Shown here: in pieces, positions 10,105 to 20,428 of the stretch
How the letters are laid out: each line of letters starts with the position of its first letter
Position numbering within the stretch: the first letter of the stretch is position 1
Assembly (NCBI RefSeq): GCF_003387075.1
Contig: NZ_QUMQ01000001.1
Location: 3,348,001-3,412,000, forward strand
Direction of reading: 5' to 3'
Source: Asanoa ferruginea
GTDB taxonomy: Bacteria > Actinomycetota > Actinomycetes > Mycobacteriales > Micromonosporaceae
Length of the DNA: 64,000 nt
Program-made: the position numbers and the translations under genes
The notes under the pieces: generated by a model
Told to the model about the DNA's origin: nothing
Database searches by the model: none
What the model saw: only the letters and a program-made list of their open reading frames with translations

Positions 10105-11363
10105 CGCGCGAGCGCGGCTTTGGCCTTGCGCAGGAAGTCGGCCGCCGCCTCGCCGGGGGTCGACTTCTCGCTGGCCACCCGGCCGGCTGCCGCCGCTAGC
10201 AGCGTCCGCAACTCGGCGTGTGCGGGCGGCGGCGGTGCCGGCGCCGGGCCGATCCGGTCGCTCACCGCGCTCTCGAACGCGAGCGCGGTGCGCGCCGGGC
10301 CCTCGGCCAGGTCGGCGGCGTTGGTCTCGCGCACCTCGAGGTTGGGCGCGAAGCCCCGGTCGTCGCCGAGCAGACGGCCGGCCTGCGGGTCGTTGGCCAG
10401 GAAGTCGATCACGTCGGCGACCGCGCCCGCGTCGCGGGTGCCGCGGAAGCCGGCCCAGTAGTAGCTGGCCCGGGCCCACTGCGCGCGCGGGTCGCCGGGA
10501 CAGGCGACCAGCGCGAGGTCGTCGTCGACCTGGCCCTGCCAGCCGGCGAACTCGCCCGACCAGCCGAACGCGGCCGCGGTCGCGCCGCCGACCAGGGCCC
10601 GCTCGCCGGTCGGCCCGCCGGCCGGCGGCGTCGCCTCGTCCCAGCGCGCCTCCTGCCACATCGCGAACCAGCGCGCCAGGTCGTCACTCTGGAAGCCCAG
10701 CCCGTCGGCCCGGTAGAGCTCGCGGCCCTGGGAGCGCAGCCACATCCAGAACGCGTCGAGGTCACCGGACGCGTCCGCGGTGCCGGCGACGTCGCCGCCG
10801 CTTTCCCGGGTCACCTGTGCCGCCCAGGCCAGGAACTGCGGATAGCTCATGCCGGTCTTCGGCTCGGCCACGCCGAGTTCCTTGACCAGCGTGCGGTTGT
10901 AGACGAGGGCCGCGGTCTCGGCACCGGCCGCGACGCCGACCACCCGGCCGCCGACGGTGCCGTAGTCGGAGAGCCCCGCCGGGAACCGGGTCACGTCGAT
11001 CCGGCCCTCGGTGACCGGCGTGGTCAGGTCGAGCAACAGCCCCCGGCCGGCGTAGTCGACCAACCGGGCGTCGTCGATCTGGAAGAGGTCGGGTGCGTTG
11101 CCGCCGACCGCCTGGGTCGCCAGCCGGTCGTAGTAGCCGTCGGCCGCCTGCCAGGTGATCTTGAACATGGTGCCGGGGTGCCGGGCCGAGTAGAGCTTGA
11201 GCGCCGCCTCGGTGCGTTCGGCGCGGGCCTGGTCACCCCACCAGAACACCGACAGCGTCACCGGACCGGACGACTTCGCGGGTGCGCCGGCCGAACAGCC
11301 TCCCAGTGCCAGGGCGACCGCGGCGAGCAGCGCCACCGGCGGCCGGCGAGAGAATCTGCGCAC
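10101..11363 (-). CDS. Extracellular solute-binding lipoprotein of an ABC sugar transporter
   Basis: A 420-residue family-1 solute-binding protein. A type II signal with lipobox LGGC places the lipid-modified cysteine at residue 23. The mature part opens with VTLSVFWWGD and contains APDLFQIDD and later AAAFGWSGEFAGWQ, typical of carbohydrate binders. No permease or ATPase genes for the transporter are adjacent, so it is an orphan binding protein here. AGGAG lies 7 nt before the ATG. A good promoter, TTGACA-N17-TGTAGT, is upstream on the same strand. The substrate is not predictable from the sequence. Confidence 0.88.
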   Translation of the reverse strand: MRRFSRRPPVALLAAVALALGGCSAGAPAKSSGPVTLSVFWWGDQARAERTEAALKLYSARHPGTMFKITWQAADGYYDRLATQAVGGNAPDLFQIDDARLVDYAGRGLLLDLTTPVTEGRIDVTRFPAGLSDYGTVGGRVVGVAAGAETAALVYNRTLVKELGVAEPKTGMSYPQFLAWAAQVTRESGGDVAGTADASGDLDAFWMWLRSQGRELYRADGLGFQSDDLARWFAMWQEARWDEATPPAGGPTGERALVGGATAAAFGWSGEFAGWQGQVDDDLALVACPGDPRAQWARASYYWAGFRGTRDAGAVADVIDFLANDPQAGRLLGDDRGFAPNLEVRETNAADLAEGPARTALAFESAVSDRIGPAPAPPPPAHAELRTLLAAAAGRVASEKSTPGEAAADFLRKAKAALAR

Positions 11364-11398
11364 GCACGAACTCCTGGGGCTGTCGGTCGCGGATCACC

Positions 11399-11427
11399 AC
11401 TACACCGCCCGTACCGAGCCGTGTCAA
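11399..11427 (-). promoter_or_regulatory. Housekeeping-type promoter of the solute-binding protein gene
   Basis: On the minus strand TTGACA (11427-11422) is followed after 17 bp by TGTAGT (11404-11399). This is close to the actinobacterial housekeeping sigma consensus. Transcription would start near 11392, about 30 nt before the ATG at 11363. Confidence 0.6.
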
Positions 11428-11449
11428 CGGCACGTGATCTACTGAAATC

Positions 11450-12280
11450 GTGGAGCTGGTGCACCAGGGCAAGGTCCGTGACCTCTATGCCGACGGCGAC
11501 GATCTGCTGCTGGTCGCGTCTGATCGGCTGTCCATCTACGACGTGGTGCTGCCGACCGCGATCCCGGACAAGGGCGCGATCCTGACCCGGCTGTCGCTGT
11601 GGTGGTTCGAGCGGCTAGCCGACATCGTGCCCAACCAGGTGATCTCCGCGACCGACGTGCCGGCCGAGTTCGCGGGCCGGGCGATCCGGGTCCGCCGCCT
11701 CGACATGCTGCCCGTGGAGTGCGTCGCGCGCGGCTATCTGACCGGCGGGGGAATGCGCGAGTACGAGCGCACCGGCGCCGTCTCCGGCATCCCGCTCGCG
11801 CCCGGCCTGGTCGAGGCGCAGCGGCTGCCCGAGCCGATCTTCACGCCGTCGACGAAGGCGCCGGCCGGTGCGCACGACGAGCCGATCTCCTTCGACCAGG
11901 TGATCGCCGAGGTCGGCCAGGACACCGCCGAGGCGATCCGGGAGATCACGCTCGCGGTATACCGGCGCGGTGCCGAGTTGGCCGCCGAGCGGGGCGTGCT
12001 GATCGCCGACACGAAGATCGAGCTCGGCCGCGCACCCGACGGCGGTCTGGTGCTCGCCGACGAGGTGCTGACGCCCGACTCGTCGCGCTTCTGGCCCGCC
12101 GACGACTACGAGCCCGGCCGCCCGCAGTTCTCGTTCGACAAGCAGTTCGTCCGCGACTGGGCGACCGGCGCCGGCTGGGACAAGAAGTCGCCGCCGCCCC
12201 CGGTGCCCGACGACGTCGTGGCCGTGACCCGCGCCCGCTACATCGACATCTACGAGCGCTTGACCGGCGAAAGCTGGTAA
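11450..12280 (+). CDS. purC: Phosphoribosylaminoimidazole-succinocarboxamide (SAICAR) synthase
   Basis: Catalyses the ATP-dependent joining of CAIR and aspartate in purine synthesis. The 276-residue protein has the family start GKVRDLY, then DRLSIYDVVLP, the signature LPVECVARGYLTGGG and DTKIELGR near the C-terminus. The GTG at 11450 is used. No Shine-Dalgarno is visible, and a T-rich hexamer TCTACT lies 6 nt upstream, so the mRNA may be leaderless. The gene is divergent from the solute-binding protein and convergent with glpK. A long inverted repeat begins at its stop codon. Confidence 0.96.
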   Translation: MELVHQGKVRDLYADGDDLLLVASDRLSIYDVVLPTAIPDKGAILTRLSLWWFERLADIVPNQVISATDVPAEFAGRAIRVRRLDMLPVECVARGYLTGGGMREYERTGAVSGIPLAPGLVEAQRLPEPIFTPSTKAPAGAHDEPISFDQVIAEVGQDTAEAIREITLAVYRRGAELAAERGVLIADTKIELGRAPDGGLVLADEVLTPDSSRFWPADDYEPGRPQFSFDKQFVRDWATGAGWDKKSPPPPVPDDVVAVTRARYIDIYERLTGESW

Positions 12281-12443
12281 GGGTCTGTCCTGCCGGTCAA
12301 CGCGGCCTGCGACGGGCCCAGCCGCCGCCTGGCGGCGTCCCGGGATCACCGAGATACAACACCGGTATCCCGGCAATCCCGGGCCACCACCAGACGACGC
12401 CTGGACTCCGTCTCGGCTCGCGCTGACCGGCAGGACAGACCCT

Positions 12444-12444
<1 letters not shown>
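12279..12444. repeat. 166-bp MITE-like inverted-repeat element between purC and glpK
   Basis: Two 26-bp arms (12279-12304 and 12419-12444) are inverted copies with one mismatch, reading AAGGGTCTGTCCTGCCGGTC on the outer side. They enclose 114 bp containing smaller internal hairpins, for example GCCGCC-GCCT-GGCGGC and a CCCGGGAT/ATCCCGGG pair. The arms end exactly at the stop codons of the two convergent genes. It carries no coding sequence. It could be a non-autonomous insertion element, since the GGGTCTGTCC end resembles IS ends in actinobacteria, or a large two-way terminator. No target-site duplication is obvious. Confidence 0.6.
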
Positions 12445-13901
<1,457 letters not shown>

Positions 13902-13935
13902 GCCGGCCATTGTGCCGAGGAAAATTGCCCCCGAA

Positions 13936-13941
13936 TAGGAT
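13936..13941 (+). promoter_or_regulatory. Leaderless -10 box of the prs homologue
   Basis: TAGGAT ends 6 nt before the GTG start at 13948, the spacing expected when transcription begins at the start codon. No Shine-Dalgarno sequence is present. Confidence 0.5.
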
Positions 13942-13947
13942 CGTGGC

Positions 13948-14883
13948 GTGCGCGAGATCGCGGTCTTCAGTGGTGGAGCCCATCCGGAACTGGCCGCCGA
14001 CATCTGTGAGCACCTCGGTGTGCCGTTGCAGCCGACCCGGATCTCCCGGTTCGCCAACGACTGCCTCGAAGTGCAGTTGCAGGCCAACTGCCGCGAGCGC
14101 GACGTCTTCCTGATCCAGCCGATCGTGGCGCCGACCCAGGAGAACCTGGTCGAGCTGCTGTTCATGATCGACGCGGCCCGGGGTGCGTCGGCCGGCCGGA
14201 TCACCGTGGTGCTGCCGCACTTCGCCTACGCCCGGTCCGACAAGAAAGACGCGCCGCGCATCTCGATCGGCGCCCGGCTGGTCGCCGACCTGCTGGTCTC
14301 CGCCGGCGCACACCGGGTGCTGGCGATGACCCTGCACTCGCCGCAGGTGCACGGCTTCTTCAGCGTCCCGGTCGACCACCTGCACGCGCTGCGCGAACTC
14401 GCCGACCACTTCCGCGGTGAAGACCTGAGCGAGACCGTGGTGGTCTCACCCGACCTCGGCAACGCGAAGGAGGCGGCGGCGTTCGCCCGGATGCTCGGCA
14501 CGCCGGTCGCCGCCGGTGCCAAGCAGCGCTTCCAGGACCGGGTCCGGATCAGCGCGGTGATCGGCGACGTCACCGACCGCGACGTGATCGTGCTCGACGA
14601 CGAGATCGCCAAGGGCAGCACGGTGATCGAGTTGGTCGACCACCTGCACCAGCTCAAGGCCCGCTCGATCCGGCTGGTCTGCACGCACGGCCTGTTCGCC
14701 GACGACGCGCTCGACCGGCTGGCCGCGCTGGAGGGGGTGCGGGAGATCATCTGCACCAACACCGTGCCGATCCCGGTCGAGAAGCGGATCCCGCAGCTCA
14801 CCGTGCTGTCGGTCGCCCCGGCGCTGGCCGAGGCGATGCGCCGCATCCACAACGGCGAGTCGGTCTCCGCCCTCTTCGCCTAG
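13948..14883 (+). CDS. Ribose-phosphate pyrophosphokinase (PRPP synthetase) homologue, atypical
   Basis: A 311-residue member of the PRPP synthetase family, which makes PRPP from ribose 5-phosphate and ATP. The N-terminal half is well conserved, with [17 protein letters not shown] and [21 protein letters not shown] matching the ATP-binding region. The C-terminal PRPP-binding loop reads [14 protein letters not shown], where typical enzymes have VDDMIDTAGT. It is also slightly shorter than the main actinobacterial Prs. It is probably a second, divergent paralogue rather than the housekeeping copy. The GTG start appears leaderless. Confidence 0.82.
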   Translation: MREIAVFSGGAHPELAADICEHLGVPLQPTRISRFANDCLEVQLQANCRERDVFLIQPIVAPTQENLVELLFMIDAARGASAGRITVVLPHFAYARSDKKDAPRISIGARLVADLLVSAGAHRVLAMTLHSPQVHGFFSVPVDHLHALRELADHFRGEDLSETVVVSPDLGNAKEAAAFARMLGTPVAAGAKQRFQDRVRISAVIGDVTDRDVIVLDDEIAKGSTVIELVDHLHQLKARSIRLVCTHGLFADDALDRLAALEGVREIICTNTVPIPVEKRIPQLTVLSVAPALAEAMRRIHNGESVSALFA

Positions 14884-15758
14884 CGGAGCGCGGCCGCCGC
14901 CGCCCGGCGCACCGCCGCGGTGAGCGACGTCAGCACCGCGGAGCTGAGCTTCCAGTGCTGCCAGTAGAGCGAGATGTCGAGATGCTGGCCGCCGGCGAGC
15001 CGAACCACCCGGCCGGCGGCCAGGTCGCCGCCGGCGAGTTGCTCGGGCATCAGGCCCCAGCCGACGCCCAGCCGGATCGCCTCGGTGAACCCCCACGCCG
15101 ACGGCACGTAGTGGGTCGGCGGCTCGGCCGGTCGGGGGCTCAGCGAGCGGAGGAACCGGTGCTGCAACCGGTCCTTGCGATCGAGCACCAGCATCGGCGC
15201 CGCCGTGAACTCGGCTGTCGTGCCGCCGTCGGGGAACCAGCGCGCGGCCACCGCCGGCGACGCCGTCGCCAGGTAGCGCATCGCGCCCAGCCGCTCGGCC
15301 CGGCAGCCCTGCACCGCCTCGCGCTGCGCGGTGACCGCGGCCATCACGGCACCGTCGCGGAGCAGGTCGGCGGTGTGGTCCTGGTCGTCTTCGCGCACGT
15401 CGAAGAGGATCCGGTCACCGGCCATGGCCAGCGCCGGGAGGAACCAGGTGGCCAGCGAGTCGGCGTTGACCACGACCGCGGCGCGCGACCAGGGCACGTC
15501 GCGGTGGCCGGCCGCGGCCAGCGCCTCGCGTTCGAGCACCGCGATCTGGCCGGCCAGCCGGAGCAACGGCCGGCCCGCCGGGGTCGCCCGGCACGGCTTG
15601 GCCCGGCGCAGCACCACCTGGCCGACGGCCTGCTCGAGCGCCTTGATCCGCTGGCTGACCGCCGACGGGGTGACGTGCAGGGCCCGCGCCGCGGCCTCGA
15701 AGCTGCCCTCGTCGACCACGGCGGCGAACGTCGCGAGCTGCGTCGAGTCGAGCACCAT
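14880..15758 (-). CDS. lysG: LysR-family regulator of amino-acid export, LysG/ArgP type
   Basis: A 292-residue LysR regulator. The N-terminal winged helix-turn-helix includes LATFAAVVDEGSFEAAARAL and VTPSAVSQRIK, and the C-terminal part is an effector-binding domain. ArgP/LysG proteins sense basic amino acids and activate a divergent exporter gene. The lysE homologue lies exactly in that divergent position, about 70 bp away, which supports the assignment. The stop overlaps the end of the prs homologue by 4 bp. Confidence 0.9.
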   Translation of the reverse strand: MVLDSTQLATFAAVVDEGSFEAAARALHVTPSAVSQRIKALEQAVGQVVLRRAKPCRATPAGRPLLRLAGQIAVLEREALAAAGHRDVPWSRAAVVVNADSLATWFLPALAMAGDRILFDVREDDQDHTADLLRDGAVMAAVTAQREAVQGCRAERLGAMRYLATASPAVAARWFPDGGTTAEFTAAPMLVLDRKDRLQHRFLRSLSPRPAEPPTHYVPSAWGFTEAIRLGVGWGLMPEQLAGGDLAAGRVVRLAGGQHLDISLYWQHWKLSSAVLTSLTAAVRRAAAAALR

Positions 15759-15830
15759 GATGAGAAATTCTAAACAACCATGAAAAACCTTAGCTGGAGT
15801 ACGGGCAGCCGCTCACCGTACGGTTCGGCC
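15759..15830. promoter_or_regulatory. lysG-lysE divergent control region
   Basis: This short region between the divergent starts is unusually AT-rich for the window (GAGAAATTCTAAACAACC and on). LysR proteins bind such regions at T-N11-A type sites. Both promoters must lie here, but I cannot define their boxes with confidence. Confidence 0.5.
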
Positions 15831-16427
15831 ATGCTCACCTCCGTGCTCGCCGGCTTCGCCAACTCGATCGTGCTCATCGCGGCGATCGGCGCGCAGAACG
15901 CCTTCGTGCTCCGGCAAGGGTTGCGGCGCGAACACGTCTGGGCGGTGGTGGCCGTCTGCGCCCTCTCCGACGCCCTGCTGATCACGCTCGGCGTCGCCGG
16001 AATGGGCACCGCGATCGCCGACCGGCCGGCGCTGCTCCAGGCGGCCAAGTGGTGTGGCGCCGCCTTCCTGCTCGCCTACGCCGTGCTCGCCGTGCGCCGG
16101 GCGACCCGGCCGGCCGCGCTCGACCCGGGTGAGGCCCGACCCGCCACCCTGCGCGCCACGGTGATCGCCTGCCTGGCCTTCACCTACCTCAACCCGCACG
16201 TGTATCTCGACACCGTGCTGCTCCTCGGTGCGGTCGCCAGCCAGCACCGCTACCAGTGGGTGTTCGCGGCCGGCGCGGCCGCGGCCAGCGCGTTGTGGTT
16301 CACCGCGCTGGGCGGCGGCGCTCGCAAGTTGGCGCCGGTGTTGGCCCGCCCCGGCGCCTGGCGGGTGCTCGACGGCGTCATCGCGGCCATCATGGTCGCG
16401 ATCGCCGCGAGTCTCGTCCTTGGCTGA
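15831..16427 (+). CDS. lysE: LysE/ArgO-type amino-acid exporter
   Basis: A 198-residue inner-membrane exporter with about six hydrophobic segments. The family signature FANSIVLIAAIGAQNAFVLRQG is near the N-terminus and YLNPHVYLDTVLLLG in the middle. It exports lysine and/or arginine when these build up. I start it at the ATG at 15831, which matches the family N-terminus. An in-frame ATG at 15780 would add 17 polar residues inside the control region. The divergent lysG homologue is the likely activator. Confidence 0.92.
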   Translation: MLTSVLAGFANSIVLIAAIGAQNAFVLRQGLRREHVWAVVAVCALSDALLITLGVAGMGTAIADRPALLQAAKWCGAAFLLAYAVLAVRRATRPAALDPGEARPATLRATVIACLAFTYLNPHVYLDTVLLLGAVASQHRYQWVFAAGAAAASALWFTALGGGARKLAPVLARPGAWRVLDGVIAAIMVAIAASLVLG

Positions 16428-16492
16428 CCTCGACGGGTCCATCCTCGACGGTCCCCCCAGCGGGACTACAAAACGACGGGTTGCGCGCACGC

Positions 16493-16517
16493 GGTGTGCG
16501 ACTACACCCTCTTGACA
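16493..16517 (+). promoter_or_regulatory. Probable promoter upstream of the SsgA-like gene with an inverted repeat
   Basis: A -35-like TTGACA lies at 16512-16517, with no good -10 box at 17-18 bp. Just upstream is the inverted repeat GGTGT-N6-ACACC (16493-16508), placed where an activator could bind. The rest of 16428-16614 shows nothing further. Confidence 0.35.
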
Positions 16518-16614
16518 GGCGGCACCATTCACGAAACACGATCGGGTGAGGCTCAGTTGTCCGGGGCGCAGGTCGATCGGCGGAGGGTGCACGACCGGGT
16601 GAGAGGGGGACGGC

Positions 16615-17136
16615 ATGGATCGCGAGCCGGTTCCGGCGGTCGACGGGCCGGGCGGAGAGAAGTCGCGACAGCCGGCTGCCGTCGCGGTGGAGACGGTGGT
16701 GCGCCTGCTGGCGCCAGACGCGACGGGGGTGCCGGTGCACTGCGGCCTGCACTACGACCCGCATGATCCCTACGCGGTGCACGTGCGCTTCTTCCTCGAC
16801 CGGCGCCGGCAGGAGGCGATCAGCTGGTCGTTCGCGCGCGAGTTGCTCGCGGCCGGCCTGCACGAGCCCAGCGGCCTCGGCGACGTGCGCATCTGGCCGT
16901 GGCGCACCACCCAGGGCGACGCGGTCGCGCTGGCGCTGAGCTCACCCGACGGTCAGGCGTTGCTGGAGGCGCCGCGGGCGACGGTCGCCGCGTTCCTCGA
17001 CGACACCTACACGCTGGTGCCGCGCGGGCGCGAGTCTGACCGACTAGACCTCGATGCCGATGCGTGGCTGACGGGCCAACTCCTACCCGAGCTACCCGAC
17101 CAGGCCGACCCTGATCTCGATCAAGACGGCCGATAG
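16615..17136 (+). CDS. SsgA/SsgB-like sporulation and cell-division regulator (SALP)
   Basis: A 173-residue SsgA-like protein, a family confined to morphologically complex actinobacteria that helps to place FtsZ or cell-wall enzymes during sporulation septation. The recognisable core runs VPVHCGLHYDPHDPYAVHVRF, then FARELL, GLGDVRIWP and the C-terminal ALSSPDGQALLEAPR. The N-terminal 25 residues and the acidic C-terminal tail are extra relative to a 130-residue SsgB. A GAGAGGGGG ribosome-binding site precedes the ATG. It overlaps the convergent STAS gene by 16 bp. Confidence 0.9.
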   Translation: MDREPVPAVDGPGGEKSRQPAAVAVETVVRLLAPDATGVPVHCGLHYDPHDPYAVHVRFFLDRRRQEAISWSFARELLAAGLHEPSGLGDVRIWPWRTTQGDAVALALSSPDGQALLEAPRATVAAFLDDTYTLVPRGRESDRLDLDADAWLTGQLLPELPDQADPDLDQDGR

Positions 17137-17504
17137 CCCAGCGAGGCGTCAACCCCGCTGATCTCGATCACCCGGGCCACGTGGCCGTGCGCACCGGTCA
17201 GCCGGAGCCAGCCGCCGGCCTCGGCACAGCGCCGGTCGCCGCGCACAAACGTGGTCAGCCCGGCCGAGTCGCAGAAGGTCAGCGCGCTCAGGTCGACCAC
17301 CAGCCGGGGCGTGTCGCCGGTGGCCAGCGCGGTGATCCGCGCCAGCAACTCCGGTGAGCTCGACATGTCGAGTTCGCCGGCCAACCGCAACAGGACCGCG
17401 TCGCCGACCCGCCCGGTGGTCACCACCAGGGGCGCGACGACCTCGGTCTCCTCGATGCGCGGCCCGCCCGTGGCCTGTCTGGGCGCCGCGGGATCCGTGC
17501 TCAC
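17121..17504 (-). CDS. STAS-domain anti-sigma-factor antagonist
   Basis: A 127-residue STAS protein of the SpoIIAA/RsbV type. The core LVVDLSALTFCDSAGL holds the conserved Asp79-Ser80, the serine that partner kinases phosphorylate. When unphosphorylated such proteins free a sigma factor by binding its anti-sigma kinase. The GTG start at 17504 overlaps the stop of the upstream RsbW-like gene (GTGA), so kinase and antagonist are made together. It converges with the SsgA-like gene. Confidence 0.9.
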   Translation of the reverse strand: MSTDPAAPRQATGGPRIEETEVVAPLVVTTGRVGDAVLLRLAGELDMSSSPELLARITALATGDTPRLVVDLSALTFCDSAGLTTFVRGDRRCAEAGGWLRLTGAHGHVARVIEISGVDASLGYRPS

Positions 17505-17986
17505 TCCACCCGCTCCCCGGTCCCGGCCGCCTCGGCCCGCCTGGAGTTGTTGCCGTCGATAGTGGTGCTGATCCGCACCGTCGTGCCGGCGGGGCCGGTC
17601 GCCACCTTCATGCTGTCGCTGAGCTGACCGGCGAGCCACAACCCCCAGCCGCCCGCCGTGTCGGGTGCCGGCCGCTCGTGGTTGGCCAACTGGTCGGGGC
17701 CGATCCCGCCGCCGCCGTCGGACACCTCGCAGACCAGCGCGTGGCCGGCCCGCCAGAGCCGCAACTCGCCCGCGCCGCCGCCGTGCCGGACCGCGTTGGT
17801 GATCAGCTCGTTGACGGCCAGGACGAAGTCGTCGAGCCGTTGGTCGCGCAACCCGGCGGCTTCCGCACAGGCGGTCAGGGCGTGCCGGAGATCGGTCACC
17901 TGACCCCGGGAGAACGTCTCGGCGAGCAATGCCGACTCGGTGGTGGGCACAACCGCATCCGGCAGATGGTGCCCGTCGTCGGTCAT
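17501..17986 (-). CDS. RsbW-like anti-sigma factor / serine kinase (HATPase)
   Basis: A 161-residue GHKL ATPase of the RsbW/SpoIIAB family. The N box is NELITNAVRHGGG, the G1 box EVSDGGGGIG and the G2 box GGWGLWLAGQ, so ATP binding appears intact. It should phosphorylate the STAS protein encoded immediately downstream (4-bp overlap). The divergent gene encodes a PP2C-type phosphatase that could reverse this, which completes a partner-switching set. The cognate sigma factor is not identified; the sigma-STAS protein at 23063 is one candidate. Confidence 0.9.
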   Translation of the reverse strand: MTDDGHHLPDAVVPTTESALLAETFSRGQVTDLRHALTACAEAAGLRDQRLDDFVLAVNELITNAVRHGGGAGELRLWRAGHALVCEVSDGGGGIGPDQLANHERPAPDTAGGWGLWLAGQLSDSMKVATGPAGTTVRISTTIDGNNSRRAEAAGTGERVE

Positions 17987-18160
17987 GTGCCGCCCCGGAA
18001 TTGCTAGTCACGTGGGCGCCTCGCGGCACCCCGGAGCAACCGTCAGCGCGGCGGCAGCCCTCAATCACACTACGTCCTGCCGGCCAGGCCCGCATCCGGC
18101 CGCCACAGCGTGGATCTCAAGCGTGTGCCACGGCGGCCGGGTCTGTGGGATCGTCGGAGC

Positions 18161-20428
18161 GTGCCGGACAACCGGATGGCCCCGGGTGCGGACGGCCCGC
18201 TGGCCGCCCTGATCGACGCCGCGGTGGCGGTGTTGGCAGAGCGGCTGGAGTGCTCGGTGGGAGAGGCGCGACAGCGGTTGCGCGAGCTCGCCAACCGGTC
18301 CGGGGTGTCCGAGGCGGAGACGGCGGCGGCGGTGCTCGACAGCACCCGACCGCCCAACCCGGAGGCACCGTTCGAAGAGGTCCGCCGGATGGCCACGGCC
18401 GCGGCCAACGAGGCCGCCGCGATGGCCGCCCGGGCGGTCGCGGCACCCGGCCGGGAACCGCTGGCCGACCTCGCCGGCACGCTGCGCGAGCGGCTCGCCC
18501 GGGAGGCGGGCAGCGACGCGGTCGCCGTTTACGCCGTGGAGCCCGACGGGTCCCTGCAACTCGTCGGCGCGGCCGGGGTGCCGGCGGCGGTGGTCGACGC
18601 GTGGAGCCGGGTGCCGGCGCATCCGCCCACCGAGGCCGGCTACGTCGCGCGTACCCGGGAACCGCTCTTCCTGGCCGACCGCACCGCGACGCCGCCGCAC
18701 TACCTGCTGGTCGGTGGCCCTGGTGCGGAGTGGCCGTCGCGCGCGGTAGTCCCGGTCGGCGGCGAGGCCGCGGTCGCGGTCGTGGTCGCCTTCTTCGTCA
18801 AGCAGCAACCCTTCCCGCCGGCCGTCCAGGATGCGGTCACCCGGGTCGTCGGCGACGTCGCGGGCGAGATCGTCGAGCGGTTGCGGGTGCATCCGCACCA
18901 GGCCGGCTGGATCACCGACGCGCAGTCGATGCTCGACGCGATGCCCGGCGCCGTCGGTGTCTCCGTGCCGATCCGCGACCCGGCCGGCGAGATCGTCGAC
19001 TGGGTCGTGGTCGCGGCCAGCCCGGAGGCCACCGACGTGACCGGCAAGCGCGGCCGGGAACTGGTCGGCACCAGCACCGCGACCGCCTACCCGACCATCG
19101 TCGGCACCGAGCTGTGGCACTCGCTGGCCCAGGTGCTCGACTCGGGCCGGCCGCGCGAGGTGGGCCCGTTCACCTACCTGGCCCAGGTGCCGGGCATCGA
19201 GCCGGCGGTGTTCACCGTGCGGATCTCCCGGTTCGGCGGTGGCATCCTGCTCACCTGGACCCGGCACGACGAGGAGCGTCGGCTGGCCTCGCGGATCGCG
19301 CAGACCGAGCGGCTCGGCCGGCTCGGCTGGGGCGAGTGGGACCTGACCACCGGCGAGGTCTACTGGTCGGCCGGGCTCTACGCGATCTTCCGGCGCGACC
19401 CGGAAGCCGGGCCGCCGACGCTCGAGGAGGCCGCCGACCAGCTGCACCCCCAGGACGCGCCGCGGATCGCGCCGCAGCTCGCCCGGGTCTTCGAGCACGG
19501 TCAGCCGGCCGACCTCAACTACCGGATCGTCATCGGTGGCGAGGAGCGGCACCTGCGGGCCCGGTTCGAGACGATCCGCGACCGCACGGGGCGGGTGCTC
19601 AAGGTCTACGGCATCGTGCAGGACGTCTCGGCGCGCGAGGCGGCCGCCCGGGACCGGGCCCGGCTGGTCGACATCGAGGCCGAGCTGGCCGAGCGGCTGC
19701 GCAGCCAGCAGACCGAGCACCGGCTGGTGACCGCGCTCCAGCAGATCATCCTGCCGATCCCGACCGGCGTGCTGCACCTGCCCGAGCTCGACGTCGCGGT
19801 CCGCTACCTGCCGGCCGAGGTGGTCAGCCGGGTCGGCGGCGACTGGTATGACGTGGTCGAGCTGCCCGGCGGCCGGAGCCTGCTGGCGGTCGGCGACGTC
19901 GCCGGGCACGGCATCACCGCCGCCGCGACGATGGCCCGGCTGCGCCACTCGGTGGCGGCGCTCGCCGTCACCAGCACCGACCCCGGCGAACTGCTCCGCT
20001 ATCTCAACCGGATCGTGCACGACGATGCCAGCGAACCCACGGCGACCGTGGTGGTGGCACACTTCGATCCCGTGACACGCGCGCTGACCTGGGCCCAGGC
20101 CGGGCACCCACCGCCGATCCTGCTCTCCGGTGGCACCGCCGCGGCGCTCACCCGGCCACCCGGGATGATCGTCGGCGCGCGCCCGGACAGCACCTACGAG
20201 ACCGTCACGACCACGCTGGCCGAGGGCGACACCGTGCTGCTCTACACCGACGGCCTGATCGAGCGGCGGGGCAGCTACGATGCCGACTGGCTCGGCCCGC
20301 TGCTGCGCAGCCTCGCCGGCACCGGCGACCTGCCCGTCGACGCGCTGATCGAGCGCCTCCAGCCGGCCAACCCGGGCGACGACACCTGCGTGCTGGCTTT
20401 GCGGCTCCGCCCGGCCGATGCCGGGTAA
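18161..20428 (+). CDS. GAF/PAS-sensor PP2C-type serine phosphatase (SpoIIE domain)
   Basis: A multidomain protein of about 755 residues. The N-terminal ARQRLRELANRSGVSEAETA resembles an ANTAR or helical RNA-binding module. A GAF-like domain, a PAS-like region and a clearer PAS fold (LGRLGWGEWDLTTGEVYWS) follow. The C-terminal SpoIIE/PP2C phosphatase contains GGDWYDVVELPGG, VGDVAGHG and DGLIERR. The metal-binding aspartates are present. It probably dephosphorylates STAS proteins such as the one at 17121. The start is uncertain: the GTG at 18161 is chosen, with an ATG at 18110 or 18176 as alternatives. Confidence 0.87.
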   Translation: MPDNRMAPGADGPLAALIDAAVAVLAERLECSVGEARQRLRELANRSGVSEAETAAAVLDSTRPPNPEAPFEEVRRMATAAANEAAAMAARAVAAPGREPLADLAGTLRERLAREAGSDAVAVYAVEPDGSLQLVGAAGVPAAVVDAWSRVPAHPPTEAGYVARTREPLFLADRTATPPHYLLVGGPGAEWPSRAVVPVGGEAAVAVVVAFFVKQQPFPPAVQDAVTRVVGDVAGEIVERLRVHPHQAGWITDAQSMLDAMPGAVGVSVPIRDPAGEIVDWVVVAASPEATDVTGKRGRELVGTSTATAYPTIVGTELWHSLAQVLDSGRPREVGPFTYLAQVPGIEPAVFTVRISRFGGGILLTWTRHDEERRLASRIAQTERLGRLGWGEWDLTTGEVYWSAGLYAIFRRDPEAGPPTLEEAADQLHPQDAPRIAPQLARVFEHGQPADLNYRIVIGGEERHLRARFETIRDRTGRVLKVYGIVQDVSAREAAARDRARLVDIEAELAERLRSQQTEHRLVTALQQIILPIPTGVLHLPELDVAVRYLPAEVVSRVGGDWYDVVELPGGRSLLAVGDVAGHGITAAATMARLRHSVAALAVTSTDPGELLRYLNRIVHDDASEPTATVVVAHFDPVTRALTWAQAGHPPPILLSGGTAAALTRPPGMIVGARPDSTYETVTTTLAEGDTVLLYTDGLIERRGSYDADWLGPLLRSLAGTGDLPVDALIERLQPANPGDDTCVLALRLRPADAG

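Noticed and set aside
9046-10659. A 537-codon minus-strand frame spanning permease and lipoprotein genes
   Set aside because: It crosses two well-supported genes in another frame and has no coherent domain.
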